Shown: in pieces, positions 1 to 9,148 of the stretch | Layout: each line of letters starts with the position of its first letter | How positions within the stretch are numbered: position 1 is the first letter of the stretch | Assembly: GCA_002104895.1 (NCBI GenBank) | Contig: MCFG01000208.1 | Location: forward strand, 38,501-102,500 | Reading direction: 5' to 3' | DNA from: Anaeromyces robustus | Lineage: Eukaryota; Neocallimastigomycota; Neocallimastigomycetes; Neocallimastigales; Neocallimastigaceae | Length of the DNA stretch: 64,000 nt | Position numbers and translations under genes: made by a program | The notes under the pieces: generated by a model | Told to the model about the DNA's origin: nothing | Database searches by the model: none | What the model saw: the letters and a program-made list of their open reading frames with translations, nothing else

Positions 1-189
1 TCGACGAATTTGTAGACGTTTCATTACAATGTTATTATTATTACATCTCTTACAACGCAAGGCACCATCCATAGACATAGAATTTATTACTTTATCATCT
101 ATTAAATTTAATTTCTTTTTTTCACTTAATCTTTCTTCCTTAAATAAAGGCGATTCTTCAAAAAATTTATCTAAAGAATTATTATCCAT
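1..189 (-). CDS. TFIIS/RPB9-type zinc-ribbon transcription protein, cut by window edge
   Basis: The minus strand opens with ATG at 189 and stays open for 63 codons to base 1, so the 3' end lies outside the window. An in-frame TAA lies ten codons upstream and no other ATG intervenes, which fixes the start. Residues 44-63 read LRCKRCNNNNIVMKRLQIRR: a CxxC knuckle followed by a Q-I-R-R stretch, the pattern of the C-terminal zinc ribbon of elongation factor TFIIS (and of RPB9), where the next residues are normally Ala-Asp-Glu. The family rescues stalled RNA polymerase by stimulating transcript cleavage. Only about 43 residues precede the ribbon, so the protein is short compared with cellular TFIIS. 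Large DNA viruses encode short TFIIS-like proteins, which fits the neighbouring RNA polymerase fragment. RPB9-like identity cannot be excluded without the missing end. Confidence 0.6.
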   Translation of the reverse strand, partial: MDNNSLDKFFEESPLFKEERLSEKKKLNLIDDKVINSMSMDGALRCKRCNNNNIVMKRLQIRR

Positions 190-488
190 TATTATTAATA
201 AAAATCTTACTTTTGATTAATTTTTTTGTTTATTTTTTTATTGTTAAAATAGATTAAAATTTTAATTTATACACTTTATACTTTACATAAATTATAAAAA
301 TTTCTTTTTTCAGTTTAAAAAATTAATATTTTAATTTAAAAGAAAAAAAAACATTACAGTAATTATCCAATAAAAATTATAAAATACGATAAGAATAATA
401 ATATGGTTATTTATTATGATGTAAAATGATAAAATATTTTATATTATTACAGTAAAGTATTATTTTCGAGTTTTATTTATGGTACATA

Positions 489-2681
489 ATGAATATCGTA
501 GAGTTTATTCGTAGTATTCTTACCAATTATAATTCCCTTCCAAATCTATTAAATATACAAATCAACAAAAAAGTATATCCCTTTTTTGAAGGTATTAGTA
601 TTATTGATTGTAATCAATATTCAAATGATAGATATACCATTATTAAACGTAAAAGTAATAAAAAAATTAATATTCTTGAAAAGCAAAAATCATTATTTAA
701 TTTTATTGATGCCTTAGAAAATCTTGTTAATAGTAAAGATTTAAAGTATAAGTATTATTTAAATGATACTACTAAAACTTCATTTTGTATGGACGTAAAT
801 ATTCCATATAAATTATTTAAGGAAGCTTATCATAATTTAATAAAACAAAATATATCAGAAATGTTTCAATACGTTATTTGCTTTACTGAAGGAATCAAAT
901 ATCAACATTTTTTTAATGAATACTTTAAGGAGACGTATCCTTACGAAAAAGTATTGATAAAATCTGATATGAAAAAACCTAGTGAAAAATATCCGAATTA
1001 TATTTTGATAAAATTATGTCATGATGTCATAACAATTACGGAAGAAGAAATAACTTTTAAGAAAAAAGATTCGTATGACTTTATTTTACAAATCTTACCT
1101 CTATTCCATATTTCTAGGAATGACACGTTTATTCAATTTAATTCTTCGATAGTATCATTTAATTATCCTATTAGTATAAATTACCAATTATTTAATCTTA
1201 TGCTCTATCAATACGGTTTACATTTAAATATATATACTAATGAAAATGAAAGATTATTAGCCAATCAAGAAAAGGCGGTTTATACCATCCGTATATACAA
1301 TACAACAGTGTTAATGAACATGTATAATAATTGGAAACAATTTAAAGAGGTTATACATCTTCCAGATTTAGAATGGTACATGTACAAGACTATTGAAATT
1401 GTTTTAAACTATTTATATTTACTTTATATTGATTTTCATATAGAAAAGATGAAAAAGCTTCCGTTACTTAATGTGCCAATTAAAATAAATTATAATAGAT
1501 TATTTTTTAAATATTATACAAGATATTTTAACAATGAAAATAGGGTTTTACCGGTCCTTGCTGACAAAGACTATTGTGATGAAAACAATATAAAGTATGT
1601 TCAATGGAATGGTAATTATTACATGGCCCCTTTAAACTCTGGCTATACTATCACCATAGTTTTTAACGAAAAAATAGCCGATGATGGAATTCCAAAATGT
1701 GTTACCGTCATTAGAAAATATACTGAAAAAAGAGGTGTAACCTATTCGAATCTTACTTATAAGCTCAATGAATATTCTAGAGGTATTTTCCCTTCAACTC
1801 TATTTATTCCTTATAGACTTCAAGTATTTAATCTGTTTAGAGTTGCCATTGATATTACAGATCCATTAATTGAATTTAAATCATGTCCAATATGCAAAAC
1901 CTATTTAAAATTACCATCTCAAAAAGATCTTATAAAAGTGATAAAAACTAAAATTCGAAATTCAAAATATTTTGAAAAAGAATTAAGTTCGGTGGAGGAT
2001 GTAAATGTTTTAGGTTTGTCTGTAGATATTATCCCAAAATTATATCCTTACGCTGTATCTAATTACACATACAATTATAATTCTTCTTTTCCTTTCGTTG
2101 TCATAATGCTTAATACCACTAAATTATATACCTTTCCAAATTATAGATATGAATTTATTATTTCTTCCTCATCGAGTTTACATCATTTAAACGATGAATT
2201 TGTAAGTGCCATATTTACGTTGTATAAGGCTCATAAAATATCCATCGTTGATAACGATTGTTTAAAAGAATTTATTGGACAATATGTGGTAGAAAATAAT
2301 AAAACTGTTCTTATAGCTGAAAAAAATATAGAAAATAGTAAACGTTATTTATGGTATTCCACCTATTTAAACCTAATTCCCAAAGTACCTATTATAGAAT
2401 CACATCAGCTAGAATCCTTATTACCAGAATTATCCGATTTATACCAATGTATTGATAATATAACTGCCTATCACTATAATAGTATATCTAATGAAGAAAA
2501 AAATGATAAAGTAATTATGTTTGGTGTATGGTCAGGTGATATATATTATCCATGTACAGCTACAACTGTTTCCTATAAATCTGATATGATTAAAAATATA
2601 CCTTACTTGTTAATAAATAGAAATATGGATGGTTCCATATTTTCTTCTAATAAAAATAATTCTGATTTTCTTATATTTTAA
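489..2681 (+). CDS. Unrecognised 730-residue protein of the virus-like cluster
   Basis: This is a long, uninterrupted, intronless frame from ATG 489 to TAA 2681. I do not recognise the family. The protein is rich in Lys, Ile, Asn and Tyr and lacks a signal peptide. It has no clear membrane segment and no long low-complexity insert until the Ser/Asn-rich last 15 residues. Around residues 460-470 it has one CPIC knuckle (a CxxC) with no obvious second half nearby. It is divergent to the zinc-ribbon gene, with about 300 bp between them, and is followed on the same strand by the RNA polymerase fragment. Its length, intactness and position suggest a conserved viral structural or transcription protein, but that is inference from context only. 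Confidence 0.75.
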   Translation: MNIVEFIRSILTNYNSLPNLLNIQINKKVYPFFEGISIIDCNQYSNDRYTIIKRKSNKKINILEKQKSLFNFIDALENLVNSKDLKYKYYLNDTTKTSFCMDVNIPYKLFKEAYHNLIKQNISEMFQYVICFTEGIKYQHFFNEYFKETYPYEKVLIKSDMKKPSEKYPNYILIKLCHDVITITEEEITFKKKDSYDFILQILPLFHISRNDTFIQFNSSIVSFNYPISINYQLFNLMLYQYGLHLNIYTNENERLLANQEKAVYTIRIYNTTVLMNMYNNWKQFKEVIHLPDLEWYMYKTIEIVLNYLYLLYIDFHIEKMKKLPLLNVPIKINYNRLFFKYYTRYFNNENRVLPVLADKDYCDENNIKYVQWNGNYYMAPLNSGYTITIVFNEKIADDGIPKCVTVIRKYTEKRGVTYSNLTYKLNEYSRGIFPSTLFIPYRLQVFNLFRVAIDITDPLIEFKSCPICKTYLKLPSQKDLIKVIKTKIRNSKYFEKELSSVEDVNVLGLSVDIIPKLYPYAVSNYTYNYNSSFPFVVIMLNTTKLYTFPNYRYEFIISSSSSLHHLNDEFVSAIFTLYKAHKISIVDNDCLKEFIGQYVVENNKTVLIAEKNIENSKRYLWYSTYLNLIPKVPIIESHQLESLLPELSDLYQCIDNITAYHYNSISNEEKNDKVIMFGVWSGDIYYPCTATTVSYKSDMIKNIPYLLINRNMDGSIFSSNKNNSDFLIF

Positions 2682-2986
2682 AAAAAAAATTATATATGTA
2701 TATATCTATAATAATTTTTTAAAAAGATAATTTACCATAATGTTTTTAAATATCTATAACTATAATAAATAAAAATATTATTTTATATCTACTGATATTA
2801 TTAAATATGAATTTATGTATTACATATTAATAGTAATATATTTAATTAATTATTTATTTATTTAATTATTTAATTATTTAATTATTTAATTATTTAATTA
2901 TTTATTTATTTAATTATTTATTTATTATTTAATTATTTATTTATTATTTAATTATTTATTTATTATTTAATTATTTATTTATTAAT

Positions 2987-3022
<36 letters not shown>

Positions 3023-3157
3023 ATTTAAAAATTAAATACACAATATAAAAGATAAGATATAATGAGAATACCGTTGATAAAATGATTAAAAATTAATAAA
3101 AATATAAAAGTTAAATAATAAAGTTAGAAGGTGGTTTAAAAAATATAAAATCAAAAT
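2682..3157. repeat. Intergenic (ATTT)n microsatellite
   Basis: The gap between the 730-residue protein and the RNA polymerase fragment holds a TTTA/ATTT tetranucleotide tract of about 190 bp (roughly 2832-3021), with interspersed TTAA and TTATTA variants. No gene is visible. Long microsatellites are unusual inside compact viral genomes and match the rest of this window, which supports residence in a host chromosome. Confidence 0.85.
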
Positions 3158-4699
3158 ATGGCAAAAAATATTTCTGAAACAGATATTAATTATATATGTA
3201 ACAAAATCTTAAATCAATATAAAGATGAAAATGAACAATTTATTTCATACGTTGAAAGTGCTCTTTTGAAAATAAGAAAATATCTTGAAAAAAAGCCAAA
3301 ATCTGAAAATTTTAAACCAGATGCATTTGCTGAAATTATTATAAAACGTATAAATAGCCGTAAAGTAAAATCCAAAACTCATGTTGGAATCATAGCAGCA
3401 CAATCTATTGGAGAACCAGTTACCCAATCTGCTTTAAGTTATTTTCATAAACTTTCCGGTGGTGATGAAAATATTAATGGTTTAAAAGAATTGTATAAGA
3501 TAACGCATAATAAATTCGACTTTAGTACAGTAGAATTCTATTTAAAACCAGGAGACTATGATGATACATTAAGACAAAAAATTTTAAATAGTATGAAATA
3601 TGTAAATTTAAATCGTGTAGTATTAGATGTCGTTTATGACGGTTTCAATTTAAGATTTTATCTTTATCCCCATGTTATCTATAGTCTTAAAATGCATCCA
3701 AGTTTAATACTTCAGCGTATTAAAAAGTATTTGAAAGAAACTAATAATAATATGGCTACTTGGGATTCCACTATTAATCTTGACCTTTTATATATCGAAT
3801 TCATTCAGCCGGCTTCTAAATTTTTAAATTGGTTAGATAGTAAAGGAATAGAATATTTAGTTGATTCAGATATTTTATGTATTTACAAGATAAAGGAAAC
3901 ATCTTTTGAAAAAGATGGTAAAAATACTGAAAGTAATAATGATAAAGACGATACAAGTAAAAATACTAAAAGTAATAATAATAAAGATGATACAAGTAAA
4001 AATACTAAAAGTAATAATAATAAAGATGATACAAGTAAAGATATTGAAAGTAATAATGATACAAATAATGAAATAAATACTACTGAAAAAAATGATAATG
4101 AATCTAAAATCACTAATAAGTTTTTATTCAATTATTTAATATCTAATAATATTGAATTTGATGAAAAAGAAAGGTATTTAATACTTGATAGTAATTATAT
4201 TTATCTTAACTACGAAAATATTAAGAACTTATTAGATAACGTTACATTAACAGGAACTAAAGGTGTCAAGAAAGTTTCTTCTAAATATCGTGGAGATGAA
4301 TTTTATATAGAAGTGATTGGAACAGACCTTGATCCTCTTTTCGAAAATGAATATATTGATCCTGATCGTTCTCATTATATCACTTATAGTAATACAAAAA
4401 AAGTGGATAACGATTTACGAAAGCAAAGCATATTAAAACAATTAAAACGTATTACAAATACTGATAATTCCATTCACAGTACTCAACATATTGACTTACT
4501 TACCGACTTTATGTGTCGTAATGACTCTATTACACCTATGTCACGTTTTGGAATGAGAAATAACAATTATCCATTTATATCTCAATTGTCTTTTGAAGAT
4601 CCACTTAATATCATTCGAACTGTTTTATATGGTGTTGAAGATAATTTATCTACTGTATCTGCTAAACTTATTACTGGTATATATAATGATAAAATATAA
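3158..4699 (+). CDS. C-terminal part of the largest RNA polymerase subunit (A''/RPB1 C-terminus-like)
   Basis: This is a 513-residue intronless frame. Residues 75-97 hold HVGIIAAQSIGEPVTQ followed by SYFH, the highly conserved bridge-helix/trigger-loop segment of RPB1, archaeal RpoA'' and viral RPO1. The last 60 residues (SRFG..., then FEDPLNIIRTVLYGVEDNL) fit the end of RNA polymerase Rpb1 domain 5. All domains that normally precede this (clamp, active-site NADFDGD loop, funnel) are absent, and no open frame for them lies in the 477 bp upstream. The unit therefore begins about 75 residues before the GEP motif, as in archaeal A'', which is a separate polypeptide. Residues about 255-315 are an in-frame 39-bp tandem repeat coding Asn/Lys/Ser/Asp-rich sequence. 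Either the subunit is split in this lineage or the N-terminal part was lost. The RNA polymerase assignment is firm; viral origin is inferred from the neighbours. Confidence 0.85.
   Translation: MAKNISETDINYICNKILNQYKDENEQFISYVESALLKIRKYLEKKPKSENFKPDAFAEIIIKRINSRKVKSKTHVGIIAAQSIGEPVTQSALSYFHKLSGGDENINGLKELYKITHNKFDFSTVEFYLKPGDYDDTLRQKILNSMKYVNLNRVVLDVVYDGFNLRFYLYPHVIYSLKMHPSLILQRIKKYLKETNNNMATWDSTINLDLLYIEFIQPASKFLNWLDSKGIEYLVDSDILCIYKIKETSFEKDGKNTESNNDKDDTSKNTKSNNNKDDTSKNTKSNNNKDDTSKDIESNNDTNNEINTTEKNDNESKITNKFLFNYLISNNIEFDEKERYLILDSNYIYLNYENIKNLLDNVTLTGTKGVKKVSSKYRGDEFYIEVIGTDLDPLFENEYIDPDRSHYITYSNTKKVDNDLRKQSILKQLKRITNTDNSIHSTQHIDLLTDFMCRNDSITPMSRFGMRNNNYPFISQLSFEDPLNIIRTVLYGVEDNLSTVSAKLITGIYNDKI
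3926..4052 (+). repeat. 39-bp coding tandem repeat inside the RNA polymerase fragment
   Basis: About three copies of a 39-bp unit encode N-T-K-S-N-N-N-K-D-D-T-S-K type repeats in the middle of Rpb1 domain 5. The copies are nearly identical, so the expansion is recent relative to the gene. The frame is kept. Confidence 0.8.
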
Positions 4700-5274
4700 A
4701 TAAAAAAATTTTTTTTGCATAAATTAATGAATTTATGTGATAATTAAAAATTTATTTTAATAAAATTATTCTATAATACTTTTTTTTTTCTTTCTTTCTT
4801 TAATATTTATAGTATATAACATGTAAAAATAATTAGTAATTTTAATTGTTGTTGATTATTTTAATTAATAAGTGTATCTATTTAATTTTTTAAAAGTAAA
4901 TAAAATAAAATAAAATAAAATAAAGTAAAATAAATATAATATATAATAAAAGTAGTACAATTTTAATGTATATATATATTTTTATTTTTATAAATGTTAG
5001 AATATTTATGTGTAAAAATAAATTTTTTAAAAAATAGATGTATTATAAATAAAATGTAATTTTAAAAAATTATATGAATATAGGTTATAAATAAATGAAA
5101 TTTTAAAAATATAAATATATAAATATAGAATTGAAGGATAAATTTATAATTATTTTATTATATTTTTTATGGATAACTTTTTTAATATTTTGATATCTAT
5201 TAATTATTAAAATAATATTAAATTTACATTATATTATGATATTATGATATTATGATATTTTATATACAATTTAT
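4700..5274. other. Gene-free AT-rich gap between convergent genes
   Basis: This is AT-rich DNA between the 3' ends of the RNA polymerase fragment (plus) and the DNA polymerase (minus). It has short AAATA and ATTATGAT tracts (about 4902-4930 and 5230-5262). No gene or clear structure is visible; both polyadenylation signals may lie here. Confidence 0.6.
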
Positions 5275-7245
5275 TTAAAGTATCTTACTAATTTCATTAC
5301 TATAGGTATTTAATAAATTCTTAAGTCCAGTTAGAATGTAATGAGTATAATAATATTCATAATCGGGTTTTGGTAAAATAATGTTTTTATCTTTACGCTT
5401 TTGTTCACAAATATTATTATATAAATCCATAGACATAATTTTATCACCTAATAATTCAGAATTTTTGTTAAATGAAAATGTATTTGTATCGACGATAATA
5501 TAGTTAATTTTCTCACCCACTTTATAATCAAGATTATATTTTTTGTGATTATTAACAAATAATAATACATAGTACGATTTATTTACATATTTTGATCCAA
5601 TGGATAAACGCATTACCAATTTATCGAGAGGAACTTCACCAGATTTTATTTCATCCTTCATTTCCAATACTTTTTTCATGATTAAATCTTCAGGATAATT
5701 ATAAAGTATCATATATAAGAATATTTTATAATAATCCCGAATAAATATACATGTATTTTTTTTAATGAGATCTATACCCTTTATGTATAATTCAGACTTA
5801 TTAGCTAAAATACCAGAATATTTCTTTTTAGAAATAATAAGCATTCTTGAAAAAGTATTTTCATATTTTAAATGCATACCCTCTAGTAATAAATTGGTGA
5901 CATAATTTGCAACTTTTTTACTTTCTTCAATAAATTTATCAATATCAAAATCATTAATAGTATCATTACTTTTGCTATCTATATTACTATTACTATTGTC
6001 ATTGTCATTGTCATTGTTACAGTTATTGTCATTATCATTATTGTTATTGCCATTATCATTATTGTCATTGTCACTGTCTTTTTTAAAATTATTCAAGTTT
6101 TCCTTTTTATATTCTATTAAACAAGAATCTGTATCGCCATAAATAACATTAAAATTTGTGTAGGCTTGAATAATATTTATAGTTTTATTTAGATAATTTC
6201 TACCCATTCCTGTGGTACATTCTGCGCCTGGTAAAAATCTCAAGTATTTTAATGAACTTGAACCGAGACATCCATAAATAGAATTGGCTTGAATTTTTAA
6301 GGCATATTGTCTTTTGTCATAAATGATATAATCAGAACCGGATGAACTTTTCATTAAATTTTTATACCGTATACGTTCTGATAATAATATTCTCATCATT
6401 CGTGGCAAGATTCCTATATGTTTTTTCGTATAATAATATACTTTGTCATCCCCTATATCAATCTTATGATACGACTCTTTAGGATATTTATGAATTTCTT
6501 TACTATCAATTAAAGTAGTGTAACATATATTATGAGTTATAATTACACTAGGATATAAACTTGTAAAATCCAACATAGTACAATAATTATATACACCAGA
6601 TATTGGTTCGATTACCGTTGCTCCTTTATATCCTTTGATATAAGATTTATCTATATCAATGCATATATCGTTATCGTAGGCGTATTTATAAAGTAGATTG
6701 GAAAATTTTTTACTTTGTCCTGTCTTATAAATTTCGTCGATACGAATTCTTGATATCTTGGCCACTTCTAATAGTTGAATCCATTGATGAGAAATATTAA
6801 ATATATTTAACGTTAAAATGGAATCCATAATACAATATTTTGCCACTTCTTTCAACGTATCCTCGTTGTTTTGATAAATTAAATGGAACATTTTTTTGTA
6901 AGGAAGGTCAATTTTATTTTCGTTTAATAAATTTTCTGCAACGTAGTTTAAACTGGCAGATGGTAAATTTAATGATTTAGCATATTTAAACATATCTACT
7001 GCTATACGACCTGGAATAAACAATTCCATTTCATTATCTATTAAATTATTAAATTTAGAACGTTTCGATTTAATTCGACTTGCACAAAATGGTGTATCCT
7101 TTTCATCTATAATTAGATACATTCCTGCTCTCTGCGCTAAATATTTGTAATCAAATCCAAATGTATTATATCCAATAATAATATCTGGATCTAATTCTTT
7201 TATTTTTTCAAAAAATTTACACACTAATTCATATTCAGTAGACAC
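5275..7245 (-). CDS. Family B DNA polymerase, C-terminal portion (second frame of a broken gene)
   Basis: This frame carries the exonuclease II and III motifs and the whole polymerase domain of a replicative family B DNA polymerase. Counting from the codon at 7245, DPDIIIGYNTFGFDY (19-33) is Exo II and YCIMDS (137-142) is Exo III. MLDFTSLYPSVI (224-235) is motif A with Asp226, RQYALKIQANSIYG (312-325) is motif B, and VIYGDTDS (367-374) is motif C with Asp371 and Asp373. KKKYSG is the downstream KxY motif. The motif A context (SLYPSVIITHNICYTTL) resembles the DNA-polymerase-delta/NCLDV type and not the protein-primed type of linear plasmids. An Asn/Asp low-complexity insert of about 45 residues follows motif C. 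The codon at 7245 is GTG; the frame is open further upstream to about 7300, so 7245 is not a true start but the continuation of the 7293-8615 piece after a one-base frameshift. Confidence 0.85.
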   Translation of the reverse strand: MSTEYELVCKFFEKIKELDPDIIIGYNTFGFDYKYLAQRAGMYLIIDEKDTPFCASRIKSKRSKFNNLIDNEMELFIPGRIAVDMFKYAKSLNLPSASLNYVAENLLNENKIDLPYKKMFHLIYQNNEDTLKEVAKYCIMDSILTLNIFNISHQWIQLLEVAKISRIRIDEIYKTGQSKKFSNLLYKYAYDNDICIDIDKSYIKGYKGATVIEPISGVYNYCTMLDFTSLYPSVIITHNICYTTLIDSKEIHKYPKESYHKIDIGDDKVYYYTKKHIGILPRMMRILLSERIRYKNLMKSSSGSDYIIYDKRQYALKIQANSIYGCLGSSSLKYLRFLPGAECTTGMGRNYLNKTINIIQAYTNFNVIYGDTDSCLIEYKKENLNNFKKDSDNDNNDNGNNNNDNDNNCNNDNDNDNSNSNIDSKSNDTINDFDIDKFIEESKKVANYVTNLLLEGMHLKYENTFSRMLIISKKKYSGILANKSELYIKGIDLIKKNTCIFIRDYYKIFLYMILYNYPEDLIMKKVLEMKDEIKSGEVPLDKLVMRLSIGSKYVNKSYYVLLFVNNHKKYNLDYKVGEKINYIIVDTNTFSFNKNSELLGDKIMSMDLYNNICEQKRKDKNIILPKPDYEYYYTHYILTGLKNLLNTYSNEISKIL

Positions 7246-7292
7246 ATAAATTATATCATAATTAAATTCATTATTTATTCCAGGATTATTTA

Positions 7293-8615
7293 TTAAATTT
7301 TTATTTTTTTATTATTTTTATTAAATTCTTGTTTTTTTATAAATACTTCTATATCTTCAAAATTTTTACTTTTATCTTCTTTTGATTTCTTTTTAGTAAA
7401 AATATCATGATTATTACTATTATTTAAAATTTTCTTTAATTTATTAAATCTTTCATTCACATAACCATTATAACTTTTATTTTCCATTAAAATACACTTT
7501 AATCTATCATATCTACTACTTAATTCACAATTATTTTCAGAAATATCTTTATTATTACAATAATTATTATAATTACAGGAATTTTCATTATCATCACATA
7601 TATCATTACATGTATCATTACATGTATCATTACATGTATCATTATATGTATCATTATATGTATCATTACATTTATTATCACTATAACTATCACTATCACT
7701 ATATCTATTATTATTACATGAATTTTCATGATTATTATTATTATTATAACTAATATTATTACATATATTATTATTACTATTTTCAATTTCGCTTTCGCTA
7801 TTACAATTTTTACTTTTATTTTCACTATTATTATTATTATTATTATTATTATTTGGTATTTCGTATTTTTTAATATCAAAATTAAAAATACTTTGTTCGT
7901 TACACGCTTTTTTAAACTTATTTATATCGACAAATGGAATGAAATTCTTATCGATATTTTCAGAGGTAGTACTTTTATTAATAACATTGATATTATCTTC
8001 GAATTTTACGCATATGGCAATATTTTCTTTCTTGTCTTTATAATTGAATACCAAACTTATTGTTGATATGTAATCTTCGTAGACATAAGGATTTGGAAAT
8101 GATTCGAAATCATTAGACATACATTCAATATCGAAAGACAGGATTGATGGCTCAGGATAATAGTTAATATCTAAAGATTTTATTCCTTTATAACTAGTAA
8201 TATATTCATTTTCAAAAGTTGTCATCGGTTCCGATGCGGAGGGTTGATATTCTTCTATTTCTATCCATCCCACGGTATTCAAGTTACATTCTGCAAGAAA
8301 AGATGAGATAATATCTACGTTTAATAGCGAAGAATTAAAAGAAGAATAATCTGAATAATTACAAAATGTTATTTTGTAAACATCCTTTTGACCTTCAAGG
8401 TAATGCCTTAAAAGTTTTTTCGATAATATTTCATTCCTTTTAATGGAATGTAAATTTAAATTTTTACCGTTTATTTCAGAAAATTTATATAAAGGATAAT
8501 CATTAATAATAATAGATACTTTATTTTCTGTTTTATCGTAACCAAATCCTATTATATATGGTGAATCATCTTTAATTAAAAGTTCCCAATTATAAATAAA
8601 AATTGTAATACTCAT
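7293..8615 (-). CDS. Family B DNA polymerase, N-terminal portion, ending at a frameshift
   Basis: This 440-residue frame from ATG 8615 is the N-terminal part of the same DNA polymerase. PSILSFDIECMSND, about residues 155-168, is the Exo I motif (FDIE) of the proofreading domain. The frame then enters a long Asn/Asp/Ser-rich insertion (about residues 255-365) with a 12-bp repeat encoding N-D-T-Y/N-D-T-C units. It ends in a stop at 7293, just past a seven-base A run on the coding strand (7304-7310); the next frame carries Exo II onward. Exo I-Exo II spacing is far longer than usual because of the insertion. The break is either a real inactivating mutation or a homopolymer sequencing error. If real, this is a pseudogene. 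Confidence 0.8.
   Translation of the reverse strand: MSITIFIYNWELLIKDDSPYIIGFGYDKTENKVSIIINDYPLYKFSEINGKNLNLHSIKRNEILSKKLLRHYLEGQKDVYKITFCNYSDYSSFNSSLLNVDIISSFLAECNLNTVGWIEIEEYQPSASEPMTTFENEYITSYKGIKSLDINYYPEPSILSFDIECMSNDFESFPNPYVYEDYISTISLVFNYKDKKENIAICVKFEDNINVINKSTTSENIDKNFIPFVDINKFKKACNEQSIFNFDIKKYEIPNNNNNNNNNSENKSKNCNSESEIENSNNNICNNISYNNNNNHENSCNNNRYSDSDSYSDNKCNDTYNDTYNDTCNDTCNDTCNDICDDNENSCNYNNYCNNKDISENNCELSSRYDRLKCILMENKSYNGYVNERFNKLKKILNNSNNHDIFTKKKSKEDKSKNFEDIEVFIKKQEFNKNNKKIKI
7597..7673 (-). repeat. 12-bp coding tandem repeat in DNA polymerase
   Basis: About six copies of a 12-bp unit (forward-strand core TGTATCATTACA) encode repeated Asn-Asp-Thr-Tyr/Cys inside the Exo I-Exo II spacer of the polymerase. 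It is flanked by Asn-rich AAT/AAC tracts. Confidence 0.85.
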
Positions 8616-8686
8616 TTTTTTAAAATTAAATATTTTAAATTATTATTATTATTTTTTTTTATTAAATATAATTAATTAAAAGAATT

Positions 8687-9148
8687 TCAATTTATAATAA
8701 AATTACAAAATTTATTATTACTTAACAGATTAAAAATATATAAATATCTTAATATATCAAGATAATAAATTTCATAATTGCCATTATATTCTTTAACGAA
8801 AATACTTAATAATTCTTTAATTTTTTGAACGTATTTTTCTTTAATAACGTCCTCTTCTTTTAAATTTGGAAATATATAATATTTAATTACAAATATCATA
8901 TATAACATATGAATATTTAATAAATTAAATCTTTTTTCTATTTCCAAAGAAATTTCATAATTAAATAAATGACAATTTAAAAAATTTATGAATTCTGAAA
9001 TATAAATTGAATTACAATACTTACCTTGAATAGAATTGGACAGTTTAAAATGCAATTTTTGAATAGTTGTTTGAAAATAAGAATAATTATTACTTTTCAT
9101 TTGATTGATAATCTCAATTGAATTTTCATCACTGTCAATATATTCCAT
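8687..9148 (-). CDS. Unrecognised 153-residue protein of the virus-like cluster
   Basis: This is an uninterrupted frame from ATG 9148, transcribed in the same direction as the DNA polymerase and 71 bp upstream of its start. I do not recognise it. It looks like a soluble, largely helical protein with alternating hydrophobic residues and no signal peptide. Cys residues are scattered (for example CNSIY, NCHLF, KFCNF) without a clear zinc motif. The close tandem placement suggests co-regulation with the polymerase, but no shared promoter motif could be identified by eye. Confidence 0.6.
   Translation of the reverse strand: MEYIDSDENSIEIINQMKSNNYSYFQTTIQKLHFKLSNSIQGKYCNSIYISEFINFLNCHLFNYEISLEIEKRFNLLNIHMLYMIFVIKYYIFPNLKEEDVIKEKYVQKIKELLSIFVKEYNGNYEIYYLDILRYLYIFNLLSNNKFCNFIIN

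Noticed and set aside
7520-7879. Long open frames on both strands within the DNA polymerase (Ile/Val-rich)
   Set aside because: They are shadows of the Asn/Asp repeat insert: AAT/AAC/GAT runs are open in other frames by composition.
5275-8615. Linear-plasmid (protein-primed) DNA polymerase
   Set aside because: The motif A/B context (SLYPSVIITHN, QANSIYG) and the lack of TPR-type motifs fit RNA/DNA-primed Pol-delta-like enzymes.
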